From Alteromonas sp. IB21 (GTDB lineage: Bacteria; Pseudomonadota; Gammaproteobacteria; Enterobacterales; Alteromonadaceae), in NCBI RefSeq assembly GCF_016405965.1, contig NZ_JAEFCD010000009.1, positions 62,001 to 126,000 of the forward strand: DNA of 64,000 nt, in the 5' to 3' direction. Under the pieces are notes generated by a model. It searched no databases. It saw only the letters and a program-made list of their open reading frames with translations, and was not told where the DNA came from. The position numbers and the translations under genes were made by a program. Within the stretch, counting starts at the first letter, position 1. Every line of letters begins with the position of its first letter. Of this stretch, positions 1-9,569 are shown one piece after another.

Positions 1-1
1 T

Positions 2-1513
2 GATCAAGTTGCATTTGATAGCAACGCAGGCATGAAAGTGTGTGTTATTGACTCAGGGCTAGATTCATCGAATGCTGATTTCAACTGGTCTGCAATTACC
101 GGTGATAATGATGTTGGCACTGGTAATTGGTTTGAAAATGGTGGTCCTCACGGCACACACGTAGCCGGTACCATCGGCGCGGCTGATAACGGCTTTGGTG
201 TAGTGGGTATGGCACCTGGTGTTGATATGCACATCATCAAGGTGTTTAACGCTTCTGGCTGGGGCTATTCATCAGATTTAGCACAAGCAGCACAGCTTTG
301 TTCTCAGGCTGGTGCTAACATCATAAACATGAGCCTTGGTGGCGGTGGCGCAAACTCTACAGAAGAAAATGCGTTTAAAGACTTTGTTGCAGCGGGCGGC
401 TTAGTTGTGGCTGCTGCGGGCAATGACGGCAATAGCGTTCGTTCTTATCCTGCGGGCTACTCGTCAGTGATGATGATTGGCGCAAACGATGCCGATAACA
501 ATATTGCCGACTTTTCTCAATATCCATCGTGTAGCTCGGGCCGCGGTAAGCGCGTTACTACCGACGAAACTATCTGTGTTGAGGTAACCGCAGGAGGCGT
601 AGACACCCTTTCAACCTATCCTGCAGGCGGTGCATCTCTATCTGCAATGAGCGCTGACGGTGTTGGCTTTGCATCATCAGCGATGGAAAACACAGGCTCG
701 GTATCAGCGGCGACTTACTTCCTAGGCTTAGGTGATGCGGTAGATGCTGGCGCAGCGGGCAAAGTTTGTGTTATTGACCGCGGTAGCGTGTCTTTCTACG
801 ACAAAGTGAACAATTGTGAACTATCTGGTGGTGTAGGTGCCGTTATTATCAACAACGAACCTGGCATGCTTTACGGCACACTAGGTGATACTAACAATAC
901 CTCAATCCCTGCTGTAGGAGCAGCGTTCGAAGATAGAAGCGCATTAGTTGCAGCATCTACTATCGACATTTCAATTGGCGCAAGTGACTACGGCTACATG
1001 AGCGGAACTTCAATGGCGACACCTGCTGTTGCAGGTATTGCTGCGCTGGTATGGTCAAATCACCCAACGTGTACAGGTGAAGAGATCCGTAGCGCGCTTA
1101 AAGCGACTGCAATGGACGCAGGCGCCGCAGGAAAAGACGACTTCTTTGGCTATGGTATCGCTCAAGCGGCCGATATGAATGCTTACCTTACGCAAAATGG
1201 CTGCGCTGGCGGCAACGGCGGTGGTGACAATGGTGGTGGTGATAATGGCGGCGGTGATACAGGCGGCACGGGTGATTTAACGCTTACAGCGACTGGTTAC
1301 AAAGCTAAGGGCGCACAGTTTGTGGATCTTTCTTGGACTGATGCTACGTCGTCAAATGTTGATGTATATCGCAACGGAAGTGTTATTGCTACCACAGCAA
1401 ACGACGGCGCGTATACCGATGCTCTTAGCTCAAAAGGCGGTGGCAGTTACAGTTACCAAGTGTGTGAAGCAGGCACAACCACCTGTTCAGCAAGTGTTAG
1501 CGTGGTTTTCTAA
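2..1513 (+). CDS. Secreted S8 (subtilisin-like) serine protease, 5' end missing
   Basis: Subtilase that would hydrolyse proteins outside the cell or in the periplasm. The reading frame is open to the left window edge, so the signal peptide and propeptide lie outside; the ATG at 32 is internal. Counting from that Met, the catalytic Asp is in VIDSGLD (residue 7), His in HGTHVAG (residue 40) and Ser in GTSMATP (residue 327), so the triad is complete. Between His and Ser, roughly residues 190-310, sits a protease-associated (PA) insert (GKVCVIDRG, VGAVIINNEPG), usual in large secreted subtilases. After the catalytic domain comes a Gly/Asp linker (about residues 393-413) and a C-terminal fibronectin-III-like domain ending in VSVVF. 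Paired cysteines agree with export. A bidirectional terminator follows. Confidence 0.93.
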   Translation, partial: DQVAFDSNAGMKVCVIDSGLDSSNADFNWSAITGDNDVGTGNWFENGGPHGTHVAGTIGAADNGFGVVGMAPGVDMHIIKVFNASGWGYSSDLAQAAQLCSQAGANIINMSLGGGGANSTEENAFKDFVAAGGLVVAAAGNDGNSVRSYPAGYSSVMMIGANDADNNIADFSQYPSCSSGRGKRVTTDETICVEVTAGGVDTLSTYPAGGASLSAMSADGVGFASSAMENTGSVSAATYFLGLGDAVDAGAAGKVCVIDRGSVSFYDKVNNCELSGGVGAVIINNEPGMLYGTLGDTNNTSIPAVGAAFEDRSALVAASTIDISIGASDYGYMSGTSMATPAVAGIAALVWSNHPTCTGEEIRSALKATAMDAGAAGKDDFFGYGIAQAADMNAYLTQNGCAGGNGGGDNGGGDNGGGDTGGTGDLTLTATGYKAKGAQFVDLSWTDATSSNVDVYRNGSVIATTANDGAYTDALSSKGGGSYSYQVCEAGTTTCSASVSVVF

Positions 1514-1598
1514 GCCTTTTATAGATTATGTTTCTGCCATGAAATTGCAATTATTTGCAAACCCTTGTTGAAACTAAATCTTAAAGAAAGAAACTAAA

Positions 1599-1629
1599 AA
1601 AGCGGGCAGTTTATTACACTGCCCGCTTT
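1599..1629. terminator. Bidirectional Rho-independent terminator
   Basis: Inverted repeat AAAGCGGGCAGT / ACTGCCCGCTTT with an 8-base loop. A T-rich tract follows on the plus strand (CTTTTTATT) and an A-rich tract precedes it, so it can end both the protease transcript and the converging minus-strand PH-domain gene. Confidence 0.85.
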
Positions 1630-1665
1630 CTTTTTATTAGCCATAAATTAGCTTAGCAATAGTGC

Positions 1666-2040
1666 CTAGCTAAACATCTGGGTTGCTAGGTTTTGCTGTA
1701 CCGCCTGCGCAGACGACGCACTCAGCTCAATCTCAATAGGATCGGCTTTACCCGACAACCAAATTTTAAGCTCAGCGTCGGTGTCAAAATGTCCTGCCGT
1801 CTCAACGATGAACTGCGTAATCGATTTGTAAGGAATAGAGTGATAGTTCACTTTGCGCCCAGTAAGCCCTTGCTTATCAATAAGAATTAAACGCTTGTTC
1901 GTGAATACACTTAAATCGCGCACTAATTTAAACGCAGAGGTCACGGTCTCATTAGCCGCGAGTATGGGCGTCAGCTCCTCTTGCACATCTGAAGCACTCG
2001 TCTCGCTTGCGTTACCCATAATGGTATCAAATAAACCCAT
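1666..2040 (-). CDS. Bacterial PH-domain protein (bPH_1 type)
   Basis: Small soluble protein of 124 aa without signal peptide or membrane segment. After a variable N-terminus (residues 1-30) the chain follows a pleckstrin-homology-like pattern of beta strands (SVFTNKRLILIDKQG, then YKSITQFIVET and DAELKIWL) and a final helix (SAQAVQQNLATQMF). This fits the bacterial PH family often seen as short single-domain cytoplasmic proteins of unknown ligand. It starts 12 bases after the stop codon of the upstream GGDEF/EAL gene, with a good AAGGAAAT ribosome site, so the two are probably co-transcribed. The function is not known; a link to c-di-GMP signalling is only inferred from the neighbour. Confidence 0.78.
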   Translation of the reverse strand: MGLFDTIMGNASETSASDVQEELTPILAANETVTSAFKLVRDLSVFTNKRLILIDKQGLTGRKVNYHSIPYKSITQFIVETAGHFDTDAELKIWLSGKADPIEIELSASSAQAVQQNLATQMFS

Positions 2041-2052
2041 AAGTATTTCCTT

Positions 2053-5000
2053 TTAGGCAGAGGCAAGTTTTACTCGCCATTGAACTCTATGCGCCAGCGG
2101 TTTGGGTTTATCTAGAGCAAAGCCTTGACCGTAGTCGACTTTAAGCTCTCTAAGCACTTCTGCGGTAGCATTGTCTACCACAAACTCAGCTACCGTTTGT
2201 TTACCCATACTGTGCGCAATATTATTAATCGCAGTAACTGTAGCATGATCAATTGGATCGTGAACAATGTTTCGCACAAAGGAACCGTCTATCTTCACGT
2301 AGTCTACGTCAAGGTGCTTAAGGTAAGTAAACGACGACATACCTGCACCAAAATCATCTAAGGCAAAGCGACAACCTAAATCGCGCAGCGTGGATATAAA
2401 GTGTTTAGCAGCACTTAAATTAGTTACCGCCGTTGTCTCTGTTATTTCAAAGCAAATCTTCTCTGCAGGTACCGACGTGCTTTGCATTCTTTGCGTAATT
2501 TTATGAAGAGCCATCTCATCACCTAGCGTTATGCCCGATAAGTTAATGGCCACTTTGCCAACGTTATCAATATGCGCTGGGTTGCTTTCAAGGGTTTTAA
2601 GGGTGTTATCCACTACCCACAAATCCACTTTATTCATTAAACCGTGGCGCTCAGCTAACGGGATAAATAATCCCGGGCTGATAAGACCGCCCTCTCTAGC
2701 GTTTAGACGAAGCAATATTTCATAATGTTGAAGGTGTCCCGCTTTATCTTCATTAGGCACATTAAGCGGCATGATAGCTTGGCTATACAATTCAAAGCCA
2801 TCGTTTTGCAGCGCGTGGTGTAAGGCATGCAGTACTTGATTTTCGCTATCGTCGATAGCCATTTGGGAATCATTGTCATGAAAAACAAAGTAACGATTTC
2901 GCCCCAGATTCTTAGCTTTGTAGCAGGCGTTGTCGGCTGCTTTAATTAAGGCTTCTGCACTTTGTGTACTTTCGTTTATTTCTATTACGCCAATACTTGC
3001 ACCGACGAAGAAGAGTTTATCATCGTATACAAAACGGTAATTGGAGATAGCCAACAATAGTTTGTCTAGACGCTTGGTCACCTCGTCTAAACTTTGATGA
3101 CGAAATATAATACAGAACTCATCTCCACCTATTCGCGCTAACAAGTCTTGCCCGTTTACATATTGCCTGAATATGGTAGATATCTCTTTCAATAGCTTGT
3201 CGCCCGCGGGGTGACCGCAGCTATCGTTGACCAATTTAAAACGGTCCATGTCGATAAAGCACATCACGCTTTGTTTGTTCTGAGTACGAGGCATGTTTAG
3301 AAAGGTCACTTCATTGTAACCCGCGCGGCTTAACATCCTGTAATCTGTTAGCGCGGCGTGATTAACGTTTTTGCTACCCGCGTTTTGCTTACTTTCCCGA
3401 TGGGTGTCGTCAAGGATCTCTCTTAACTTTTCATCAAAAGCATAACGGTTGAAAAGACCTGTCAACTGATCATGATTTGCTTGAAAGTGGACTTCTTCCT
3501 GAAGCGCTAACTCCTTGGTTACATCTCGCGCTATACCTTCAACCGCCACCAACATGCCTGCTTCATTGAGTATTGGCGTGTCAGAGAACTCCAGCGCCAC
3601 CGTCTCTCCCACTTTGCTTTGATAATGTACAATATAAGGTTCAGGCTTCTCGCCACGAGCAATGGTTTGACGTATCTCAAAAGTCTCATCTGGTATCTGG
3701 CGTACATAGCGTGATTCATTCACGCAGAAATCATCCGCAGAAAAGCCAAGAATCTTTCCTATACCAGCACTCGCGTAGATAAAATTGTGCTCTACGGTTT
3801 TGGTATAAACAAAATGTCTATGCATTCCATCAACTAAGCGACGGTATTTTTCCTCGCTGCGTTTAAGATCATTTTGGACACGAAAGCGCTCGGTAACATC
3901 CCTTATTGTTAAAGCGATATTCTCCCCCGCTTTTACCACCTGAACTTTTATCCATTCTGGGCTGACTTCGTCACTTTCAATGGCAATATGGGCTTCATAA
4001 GGCACACCATCTTTATATACGTTTTGCGCATTGTTGTATTCGTTGCTTAATCCTAAATATCGCATTTGCTCTGACAGTGTCATAGAGCGCAGCACATCAC
4101 ACGCCCCGCGAAAGAGATAGCGGGTATATGAATTGGCTTCGACAAGTGAAAAGTCGTCTTCTATGGGCTGGTATATGAGCAGTGCATCAAGAGAGGCTTC
4201 GCTTGCGGTTAGGTAACGCTGCTGACTGAGCGATAAACTAACCGCCCCCTTCAACTGTTTGTACAGTACATAGCTGACCAGCGCTGACATAAGCAAACCC
4301 GTTAGTATGATGAGGAGCCCTGCGTTGTAAGGGCTTAGCTGTGACTGCATAGAAAGATAAAAGTCTCTTTCTAAAAAAGTAAAGGGAGCCAAAGAAACAA
4401 CCGTGCCGTCGTCAGCAAATTCGCCGCTTTGAAATAGTGTGGCGTCGTCAGAATGAATTTGGAAATTAAACTGAGGGCCGACTAATTCACCCAGCATTAC
4501 CTCTAATATGGTTTGAACATCAAAACCCGCTATTAAATAGCCGTGCGCTGGCTCTTGTGGGCTAATGGCTCTGCCTACCACGATAAAATGATGTTCAGCT
4601 TCTTGAGAATAAAGCAGTGTACTCTCTAAATCTTCAGACAGGCTGGAGACGTTCAATCCTAGCGCCTCCATTGGCTTCCCAATAAGCGTATTGTCAATGC
4701 GCGTCTTGATACCAGTATTGGGCGCTGTTACCCAAGCGATTTTTCCACTCGCATCAACAAACACTAACGAAGAAAAGCCCTGCTGCATTCCCATTAAAGA
4801 TAGGGCTTGAGCATTAAACCAGTCCACTTGGTTTGGCTCAAAGGTAGGCCAGTTTTGCATAAGATTATACAGCGCCTTAATGCGTTCACTTGAAAACACT
4901 TCAAGGCTGATTTTTACTTGTTCGGCAACCGACTGGGCTTTAGAGACTCGGGCTGCACGTTCGTCGTTTTGAATAAAGGCGCCTGTGGATATGAAGATTA

Positions 5001-5064
5001 AAGAAAGAAGCAGAAATAACACCGCAGGCAGGGCGTAAATGCGATGGTTTATTTTGCTCAACAT
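2053..5064 (-). CDS. Membrane sensor with PAS, GGDEF and EAL domains
   Basis: Probable c-di-GMP turnover enzyme of 1003 aa. An N-terminal membrane helix (about residues 8-30) and a second (about 248-270) enclose a periplasmic sensor domain. Two PAS-like segments (about 280-400 and 405-530) come next, then GGDEF (IGGDEF at 645-650) and EAL. The cyclase signature is intact, but the product-binding I-site RxxD just upstream is replaced by NGQD. The EAL domain reads EIL at Glu782 yet keeps the metal and catalytic elements: NLSG, EITETT, LDDFGAG, VKIDG, VAEFV and YGQGF. It should therefore be able to act as a phosphodiesterase. The PH-domain gene lies immediately downstream. Net activity, cyclase or phosphodiesterase, cannot be decided from sequence. 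Confidence 0.93.
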   Translation of the reverse strand: MLSKINHRIYALPAVLFLLLSLIFISTGAFIQNDERAARVSKAQSVAEQVKISLEVFSSERIKALYNLMQNWPTFEPNQVDWFNAQALSLMGMQQGFSSLVFVDASGKIAWVTAPNTGIKTRIDNTLIGKPMEALGLNVSSLSEDLESTLLYSQEAEHHFIVVGRAISPQEPAHGYLIAGFDVQTILEVMLGELVGPQFNFQIHSDDATLFQSGEFADDGTVVSLAPFTFLERDFYLSMQSQLSPYNAGLLIILTGLLMSALVSYVLYKQLKGAVSLSLSQQRYLTASEASLDALLIYQPIEDDFSLVEANSYTRYLFRGACDVLRSMTLSEQMRYLGLSNEYNNAQNVYKDGVPYEAHIAIESDEVSPEWIKVQVVKAGENIALTIRDVTERFRVQNDLKRSEEKYRRLVDGMHRHFVYTKTVEHNFIYASAGIGKILGFSADDFCVNESRYVRQIPDETFEIRQTIARGEKPEPYIVHYQSKVGETVALEFSDTPILNEAGMLVAVEGIARDVTKELALQEEVHFQANHDQLTGLFNRYAFDEKLREILDDTHRESKQNAGSKNVNHAALTDYRMLSRAGYNEVTFLNMPRTQNKQSVMCFIDMDRFKLVNDSCGHPAGDKLLKEISTIFRQYVNGQDLLARIGGDEFCIIFRHQSLDEVTKRLDKLLLAISNYRFVYDDKLFFVGASIGVIEINESTQSAEALIKAADNACYKAKNLGRNRYFVFHDNDSQMAIDDSENQVLHALHHALQNDGFELYSQAIMPLNVPNEDKAGHLQHYEILLRLNAREGGLISPGLFIPLAERHGLMNKVDLWVVDNTLKTLESNPAHIDNVGKVAINLSGITLGDEMALHKITQRMQSTSVPAEKICFEITETTAVTNLSAAKHFISTLRDLGCRFALDDFGAGMSSFTYLKHLDVDYVKIDGSFVRNIVHDPIDHATVTAINNIAHSMGKQTVAEFVVDNATAEVLRELKVDYGQGFALDKPKPLAHRVQWRVKLASA

Positions 5065-5328
5065 GTATCTATCTCCGAAAACTACACGCTGTATACTAAA
5101 GTAGAATTATGAAATAAATATGAATTGCCTTATACACGATGCGGTGAGGATACTGGCATAAGAGAAAAGTATCTGGCACTGTATAATACTAGTCCGCATA
5201 GATAATTACCCACTCAGCGAGAGTTAAAATAAACCCTGACAGAGACTTAAAGTAGCTTTTGCAATTTTGGCATAAATGCTAAAACCTTGTATGCATTGAA
5301 AAATAAAGAATAAAAGAGCATTCAGAAA

Positions 5329-6369
5329 ATGAGAACACCTCCCAGCTTTGACAGTATTAAGCTTGCTTACGAGCGTATAAAACATAACGTAAAGAAAACT
5401 CCTATCGTGGAATCTTCGTTACTTAACCAATGGATGGGCAATCGTATTCTATTTAAAGCGGAATGTTTGCAAACCATCGGAGCGTTCAAAATTCGTGGTG
5501 CAATGAATTTTTTGGCCCGTTTAAAAGATGAAGGCCGTTTACCGAAGCATGTGGTTGCAAATAGTTCTGGGAATCATGCGCAGGCGGTAGCCTATGCAGC
5601 CGCTCACTTCGGTGTTAGAGCGACAATTTTTGCAAGCGAAACGATATCTCCTATTAAAGCCGCGGCCACACAAAGCTATGGTGCTGAATTGAAGCTATTT
5701 TCCACCCGCCTAGAAGCCGACACTGCGGTGAAAGAAGCATCGAAAGCGCCAGATACTGTCTGGATCCCCCCGTTCAATCACGAGGATATTGTGGCCGGGC
5801 AAGGCACCGTGGCGCTTGAGGCACTTAATGAGGTTGGTAAGGTAGATGCCGTCTTTGCGCCATGCGGCGGTGGCGGATTATTGTCGGGTACACTGTTGGC
5901 GACTCGCGCGCTGCAACCAGACGCCTTGGTCATTGGGGCTGAGCCGGCTGAAGCCAATGATGCATCAATGTCGCTTCAGGCCGGGGAAATTGTTGCTTTA
6001 GATCATGCACCAGACACCTTGGCAGATGGCGCCGCTACGCCTTCTGTGGGTGACGTTACTTTCCCGCTTCTCCAAGAACTTGACGATTTTTACGAAGTTG
6101 ATGAGCTACAAATTGCTTACTGGACTCAATGGCTTCATCATTTACTGAAACTTCACATTGAGCCAACTTGTGCCATGACTATGGCTGCGGTTGCAGCATG
6201 GGCAGCAAACACGCCTTCTGGTCAAACTGCGTTGGTGATATTAAGCGGCGGAAACATTAGCCAGTCGAGCATGGCAAAAATATGGGAACGTGACTTTTTA
6301 TTACAGCCCCCTATTCTCGATTTCAGCGACGCCGACGAGCTTGCAGAAACGAGCGAGGCGGAAGCGTAA
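5329..6369 (+). CDS. PLP-dependent threonine/serine dehydratase-like enzyme
   Basis: Fold-type II pyridoxal-phosphate enzyme of 346 aa that would deaminate a hydroxy-amino acid (threonine, serine or hydroxyaspartate) to a 2-oxo acid and ammonia. The PLP lysine is Lys54 in GAFKIRGA. The substrate and phosphate loops NSSGNHAQ and CGGGGLLSG and the C-terminal SGGNIS are present. There is no ACT regulatory domain, so it resembles catabolic threonine dehydratases, serine racemases and 3-hydroxyaspartate dehydratases rather than IlvA. Which substrate is used cannot be told. It lies 56 bases before an exported amidohydrolase and an amino-acid permease in the same direction, suggesting a small catabolic operon. 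Confidence 0.87.
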   Translation: MRTPPSFDSIKLAYERIKHNVKKTPIVESSLLNQWMGNRILFKAECLQTIGAFKIRGAMNFLARLKDEGRLPKHVVANSSGNHAQAVAYAAAHFGVRATIFASETISPIKAAATQSYGAELKLFSTRLEADTAVKEASKAPDTVWIPPFNHEDIVAGQGTVALEALNEVGKVDAVFAPCGGGGLLSGTLLATRALQPDALVIGAEPAEANDASMSLQAGEIVALDHAPDTLADGAATPSVGDVTFPLLQELDDFYEVDELQIAYWTQWLHHLLKLHIEPTCAMTMAAVAAWAANTPSGQTALVILSGGNISQSSMAKIWERDFLLQPPILDFSDADELAETSEAEA

Positions 6370-6425
6370 AAAACTCAAAGTATAACGATACAAGTTACGC
6401 AGAATAACAATCTTAGAATAATTAA

Positions 6426-8162
6426 ATGAAGGCAGAAAACTCCATGAACTCTACTTTACGTAAATCAAAAATGAGAAAACCATTAAGACTTGGCGCCATA
6501 AGCTCTGCATTATTCACTGCACTGTCTTTTGCAGCCATAGGAAGCGCTAGCGCGGCTACTCTCGTTGAAAATGTTAAAGGGTATACGCTTAATGAGGCTG
6601 GCGAACTTATTTCGTTCAAAAACCTTGTAATGGATGAGGGTAAAGTGGTCGCCCTGGACGTAAATAAAACAGCGCCTGATATTAAAGCTAGCATCGACGA
6701 GACTATTAATGGCGCTGGCAAAGTGATGCTGCCAGGGCTTATTGATGCTCACGGTCATTTGCTTGGCTTAGGAGCAAACTTACTAGAAGTAGACTTGCGT
6801 GAAAGTAAAAGTGCACAAGACGCAGCCAAAGCGGTTGCCGAATACGCCTTTGCAAATAAACAGCAAACTTGGATTACCGGACGTGGCTGGAATCAAGAAT
6901 TATGGTCTGACAGGGCCTTTCCAACCGCTACAGATTTAGACAAGGTTGTGTCTGACAGGCCGGTATTCCTTACTCGGGTCGATGGCCATGCAGCCTGGGT
7001 GAATACTAAAGCCATGGAGCTAGCTGGTATCACTAAAGACACCAAATCCCCCGTTGGCGGCGAAATAATAAAAGACGCAAACGGCAACCCTACCGGCGTG
7101 TTCATTGACAACGCATCACTACTCATTGAAGAACATTTACCTAAAGCCAGCAATGCAATATATGAACAGCAACTCAATGCTGCAGGTGAGCACTTACTAG
7201 CAAATGGTATCACGTCAATGCACGATGCCGGCGTGAGCAGAGATGTTTACGATTTCTATTTGAAAGAGGCCGTGGAAGGTGATTTACCGGTGCGTATTTA
7301 CGCTATGGTAAGCGCTACTGACCCTGAACTTTCAACGATGTTGGGTAATGGACCAATACGCGATGAAGACGATTTTCTGTACATTCGTTCGGTAAAAGCT
7401 TATGGCGATGGCGCACTAGGTAGCCGAGGCGCCGCATTGCTAGAACCCTACTCAGATGCGCCTCATCAACATGGCCTATTGCTGACACAACCGGAGGACA
7501 TGACAGAGCTTTTCACTACCGTTATCGGCGCAGGCTTTCAGCTTAACTACCACGCCATTGGCGACAAAGCTAACCATGTTGCGTTGAATGAATTTGAGGC
7601 CACTTTTGAAAACATCGGCGGCAGCGAATTGCGCAATCGTATTGAGCACGCTCAAGTCATCGCTCCAGACGATTTAGCGCGCTTTGCATCGTTAAAAGTA
7701 CTTCCCTCCATGCAACCTACTCACGCTACCAGCGATAAAAACATGGCTGAGGATCGCATTGGTAAAGACCGTATGAAAGGGGCTTACGCGTGGAAGACGC
7801 TTTTAGATTCTGGTATCGCATTGCCCTTAGGGTCTGACTTTCCGGTTGAATTAGCCAACCCGTTTTACGGTCTTCACGCGGCGGTTACCCGTCAAGACAG
7901 AAATAACCAGCCGGTAAAGGGGTGGTACGCCCATGAAGCATTAACTGTTAAACAAGCATTTAAAGGTTTTACGCTCGATGCGGCCTACTCGGGGCATATG
8001 GAGGATTCGTTAGGTACGTTAACGCCAGGCAAATGGGCAGACTTTATCCTAGTTGATCAAGATATTTTCACTATTGATGCCAAGGACATTTGGAAAACAG
8101 AAGTACACGCAACCTATGTGGCGGGTGAACAAATGTTTTCCAAGCAAGCACCGAAACAATAG
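6426..8162 (+). CDS. Exported amidohydrolase (YtcJ-like, Amidohydro_3)
   Basis: Metal-dependent amidohydrolase of 578 aa. The first metal ligands are in GLIDAHGHLLG (His109, His111), with further ligands in NYHAIGDKAN, NRIEHAQVI and LGSDFPVE. The domain order (small beta domain, TIM barrel, C-terminal ADFILVDQD strand) is typical of the YtcJ group, which hydrolyses N-acyl or cyclic amides. A signal peptide is visible (RLGAISSALFTALSFAAIG then ASA), so the enzyme acts in the periplasm. Starts at 6426, 6444 or 6471 all keep the signal peptide; none has a strong ribosome site, so the N-terminus is uncertain. The permease 30 bases downstream may take up the amino acid that it releases. The substrate is unknown. 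Confidence 0.88.
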   Translation: MKAENSMNSTLRKSKMRKPLRLGAISSALFTALSFAAIGSASAATLVENVKGYTLNEAGELISFKNLVMDEGKVVALDVNKTAPDIKASIDETINGAGKVMLPGLIDAHGHLLGLGANLLEVDLRESKSAQDAAKAVAEYAFANKQQTWITGRGWNQELWSDRAFPTATDLDKVVSDRPVFLTRVDGHAAWVNTKAMELAGITKDTKSPVGGEIIKDANGNPTGVFIDNASLLIEEHLPKASNAIYEQQLNAAGEHLLANGITSMHDAGVSRDVYDFYLKEAVEGDLPVRIYAMVSATDPELSTMLGNGPIRDEDDFLYIRSVKAYGDGALGSRGAALLEPYSDAPHQHGLLLTQPEDMTELFTTVIGAGFQLNYHAIGDKANHVALNEFEATFENIGGSELRNRIEHAQVIAPDDLARFASLKVLPSMQPTHATSDKNMAEDRIGKDRMKGAYAWKTLLDSGIALPLGSDFPVELANPFYGLHAAVTRQDRNNQPVKGWYAHEALTVKQAFKGFTLDAAYSGHMEDSLGTLTPGKWADFILVDQDIFTIDAKDIWKTEVHATYVAGEQMFSKQAPKQ

Positions 8163-8192
8163 CGTTGATTAAAGAGAAGCTAAGCATTAATA

Positions 8193-9566
8193 ATGAGTAG
8201 TTCAAATAAAGGGCTTTTAACCAAAGGCATCGGCAGTATTGGCGCTGCCCTTTTGGTATTAAACGGGCTAATTGGGGCAGGTATTTTTGCGCTGCCCGCC
8301 AAAATGGCCGCAGAGCTCGGTGCCTTTAGCCCTTATATCTTTTTGATCTTTGGCGCGCTCATGCTTGCCATTGTGTGGTGCTTTGGGCAGTTGGCAGCCC
8401 TGTACCAGGAAACCGGTGGGCCTGTAGTATATGCGCGCAAAGGGTTTGGCGACGCCGCTGCGTTTCAAACCGGCTTTGTTTACTACCTCGCTCGCGCCAC
8501 CGCTATAGCCGCTAATATGCATGTTTTATTGCTGTACGCAGGCTATATATGGCCGGAAATTAATACAGGGTCAGGTAAGTCATTTGCGATTATTGTACTG
8601 ACAACAGCATTGATTCTCGTGAATATTGTCGGACTTAAAGCCGCCATGCGATCACTCGATACTATCTCGGTGCTTAAGCTGTTGCCCTTCGTGGCATTGA
8701 TTATAGCGGGCTATTGGCAGCTAGACTTTTCTACTGCATTAACCAGCTCTGCTGCTCCAGTTATTCCAGCATTTGATACCATATCAGCCGGCGCCCTACT
8801 TACGCTTTATGCCTTTATTGGTTTTGAAACTGTGGTGGTGACAAGTGGCGAAACCAATTCACCGAAAAAAACAATACCTCGCGCGTTAATGCTTACTGTT
8901 TCAGGCATTGCCATATTTTATTTTTGCGTGCAGTGGCTTTATTGGCATACCGTCGGGCCGGAGAAGCCCGATAGCGCACCGCTTATCGCACTCGCCAATA
9001 TGATATTCGGCGAAACCGGGGCGCTTGTTATGACCCTAACCGCTGTAGTCTCGGTTGCCGGAAACTTGCTGGCAAATATGATTTCCACATCCCGCCTTAC
9101 CTATTCTATGGCGCAGCAGTCACTCATTCCTGGAAAGCTAGGTAATACACTGGGAAGGGTTCACAACAAGTTTGCAACGCCTTATTTGTCCATATTAGTA
9201 CTTGGTCTTTTTGCTGGTGCTATGGCGCTTAGCGGCAGCTTTGTGTGGCTGGCTATTTCCAGTGTGCTTGCTCGACTTGTGGTTTATGCCATGTGTGTGG
9301 TCGTGCTGATAAAAGCGCAGCAGGCTTCTTTGCGTGGCGCGTCTGAGCAGAATACTCCTTTTCAACGCGCTGCAGGCTCAAAAGTCAGTCCTACAAACTT
9401 GTTAAAGCGTTTGATACCCTTTGTCGCATTTGCGGTTTGCGCATGGTCTATTGCACAGTCGTCAACCAACGCATGGTTGTTTTTACTCGGCGAATTAGCC
9501 GTTGGCGCACTGCTCTATTTTGCGCTTTTCCATTTCACTCCAAGCAACAAAGTATCAAAAGGTTAA
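8193..9566 (+). CDS. APC-family amino acid permease
   Basis: Inner-membrane transporter of 457 aa with about twelve hydrophobic segments. The first helix carries the APC signature GLIGAGIFALPAKMA, and the sixth-helix region reads YAFIGFETVVVTSGE followed by PKKTIPRA, both characteristic of amino acid/polyamine/organocation secondary transporters. Length is normal. It follows an exported amidohydrolase after 30 bases and ends 3 bases before a metallo-hydrolase gene, so it belongs to the same transcription unit. The cargo is probably an amino acid released in the periplasm by the amidohydrolase; this is an inference from context only. Confidence 0.9.
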   Translation: MSSSNKGLLTKGIGSIGAALLVLNGLIGAGIFALPAKMAAELGAFSPYIFLIFGALMLAIVWCFGQLAALYQETGGPVVYARKGFGDAAAFQTGFVYYLARATAIAANMHVLLLYAGYIWPEINTGSGKSFAIIVLTTALILVNIVGLKAAMRSLDTISVLKLLPFVALIIAGYWQLDFSTALTSSAAPVIPAFDTISAGALLTLYAFIGFETVVVTSGETNSPKKTIPRALMLTVSGIAIFYFCVQWLYWHTVGPEKPDSAPLIALANMIFGETGALVMTLTAVVSVAGNLLANMISTSRLTYSMAQQSLIPGKLGNTLGRVHNKFATPYLSILVLGLFAGAMALSGSFVWLAISSVLARLVVYAMCVVVLIKAQQASLRGASEQNTPFQRAAGSKVSPTNLLKRLIPFVAFAVCAWSIAQSSTNAWLFLLGELAVGALLYFALFHFTPSNKVSKG

Positions 9567-9569
9567 ACA

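Noticed and set aside
2701-2730. EAL domain judged inactive because the motif reads EIL
   Set aside because: The Glu is kept and all other metal and catalytic residues are present; EIL variants can be active.
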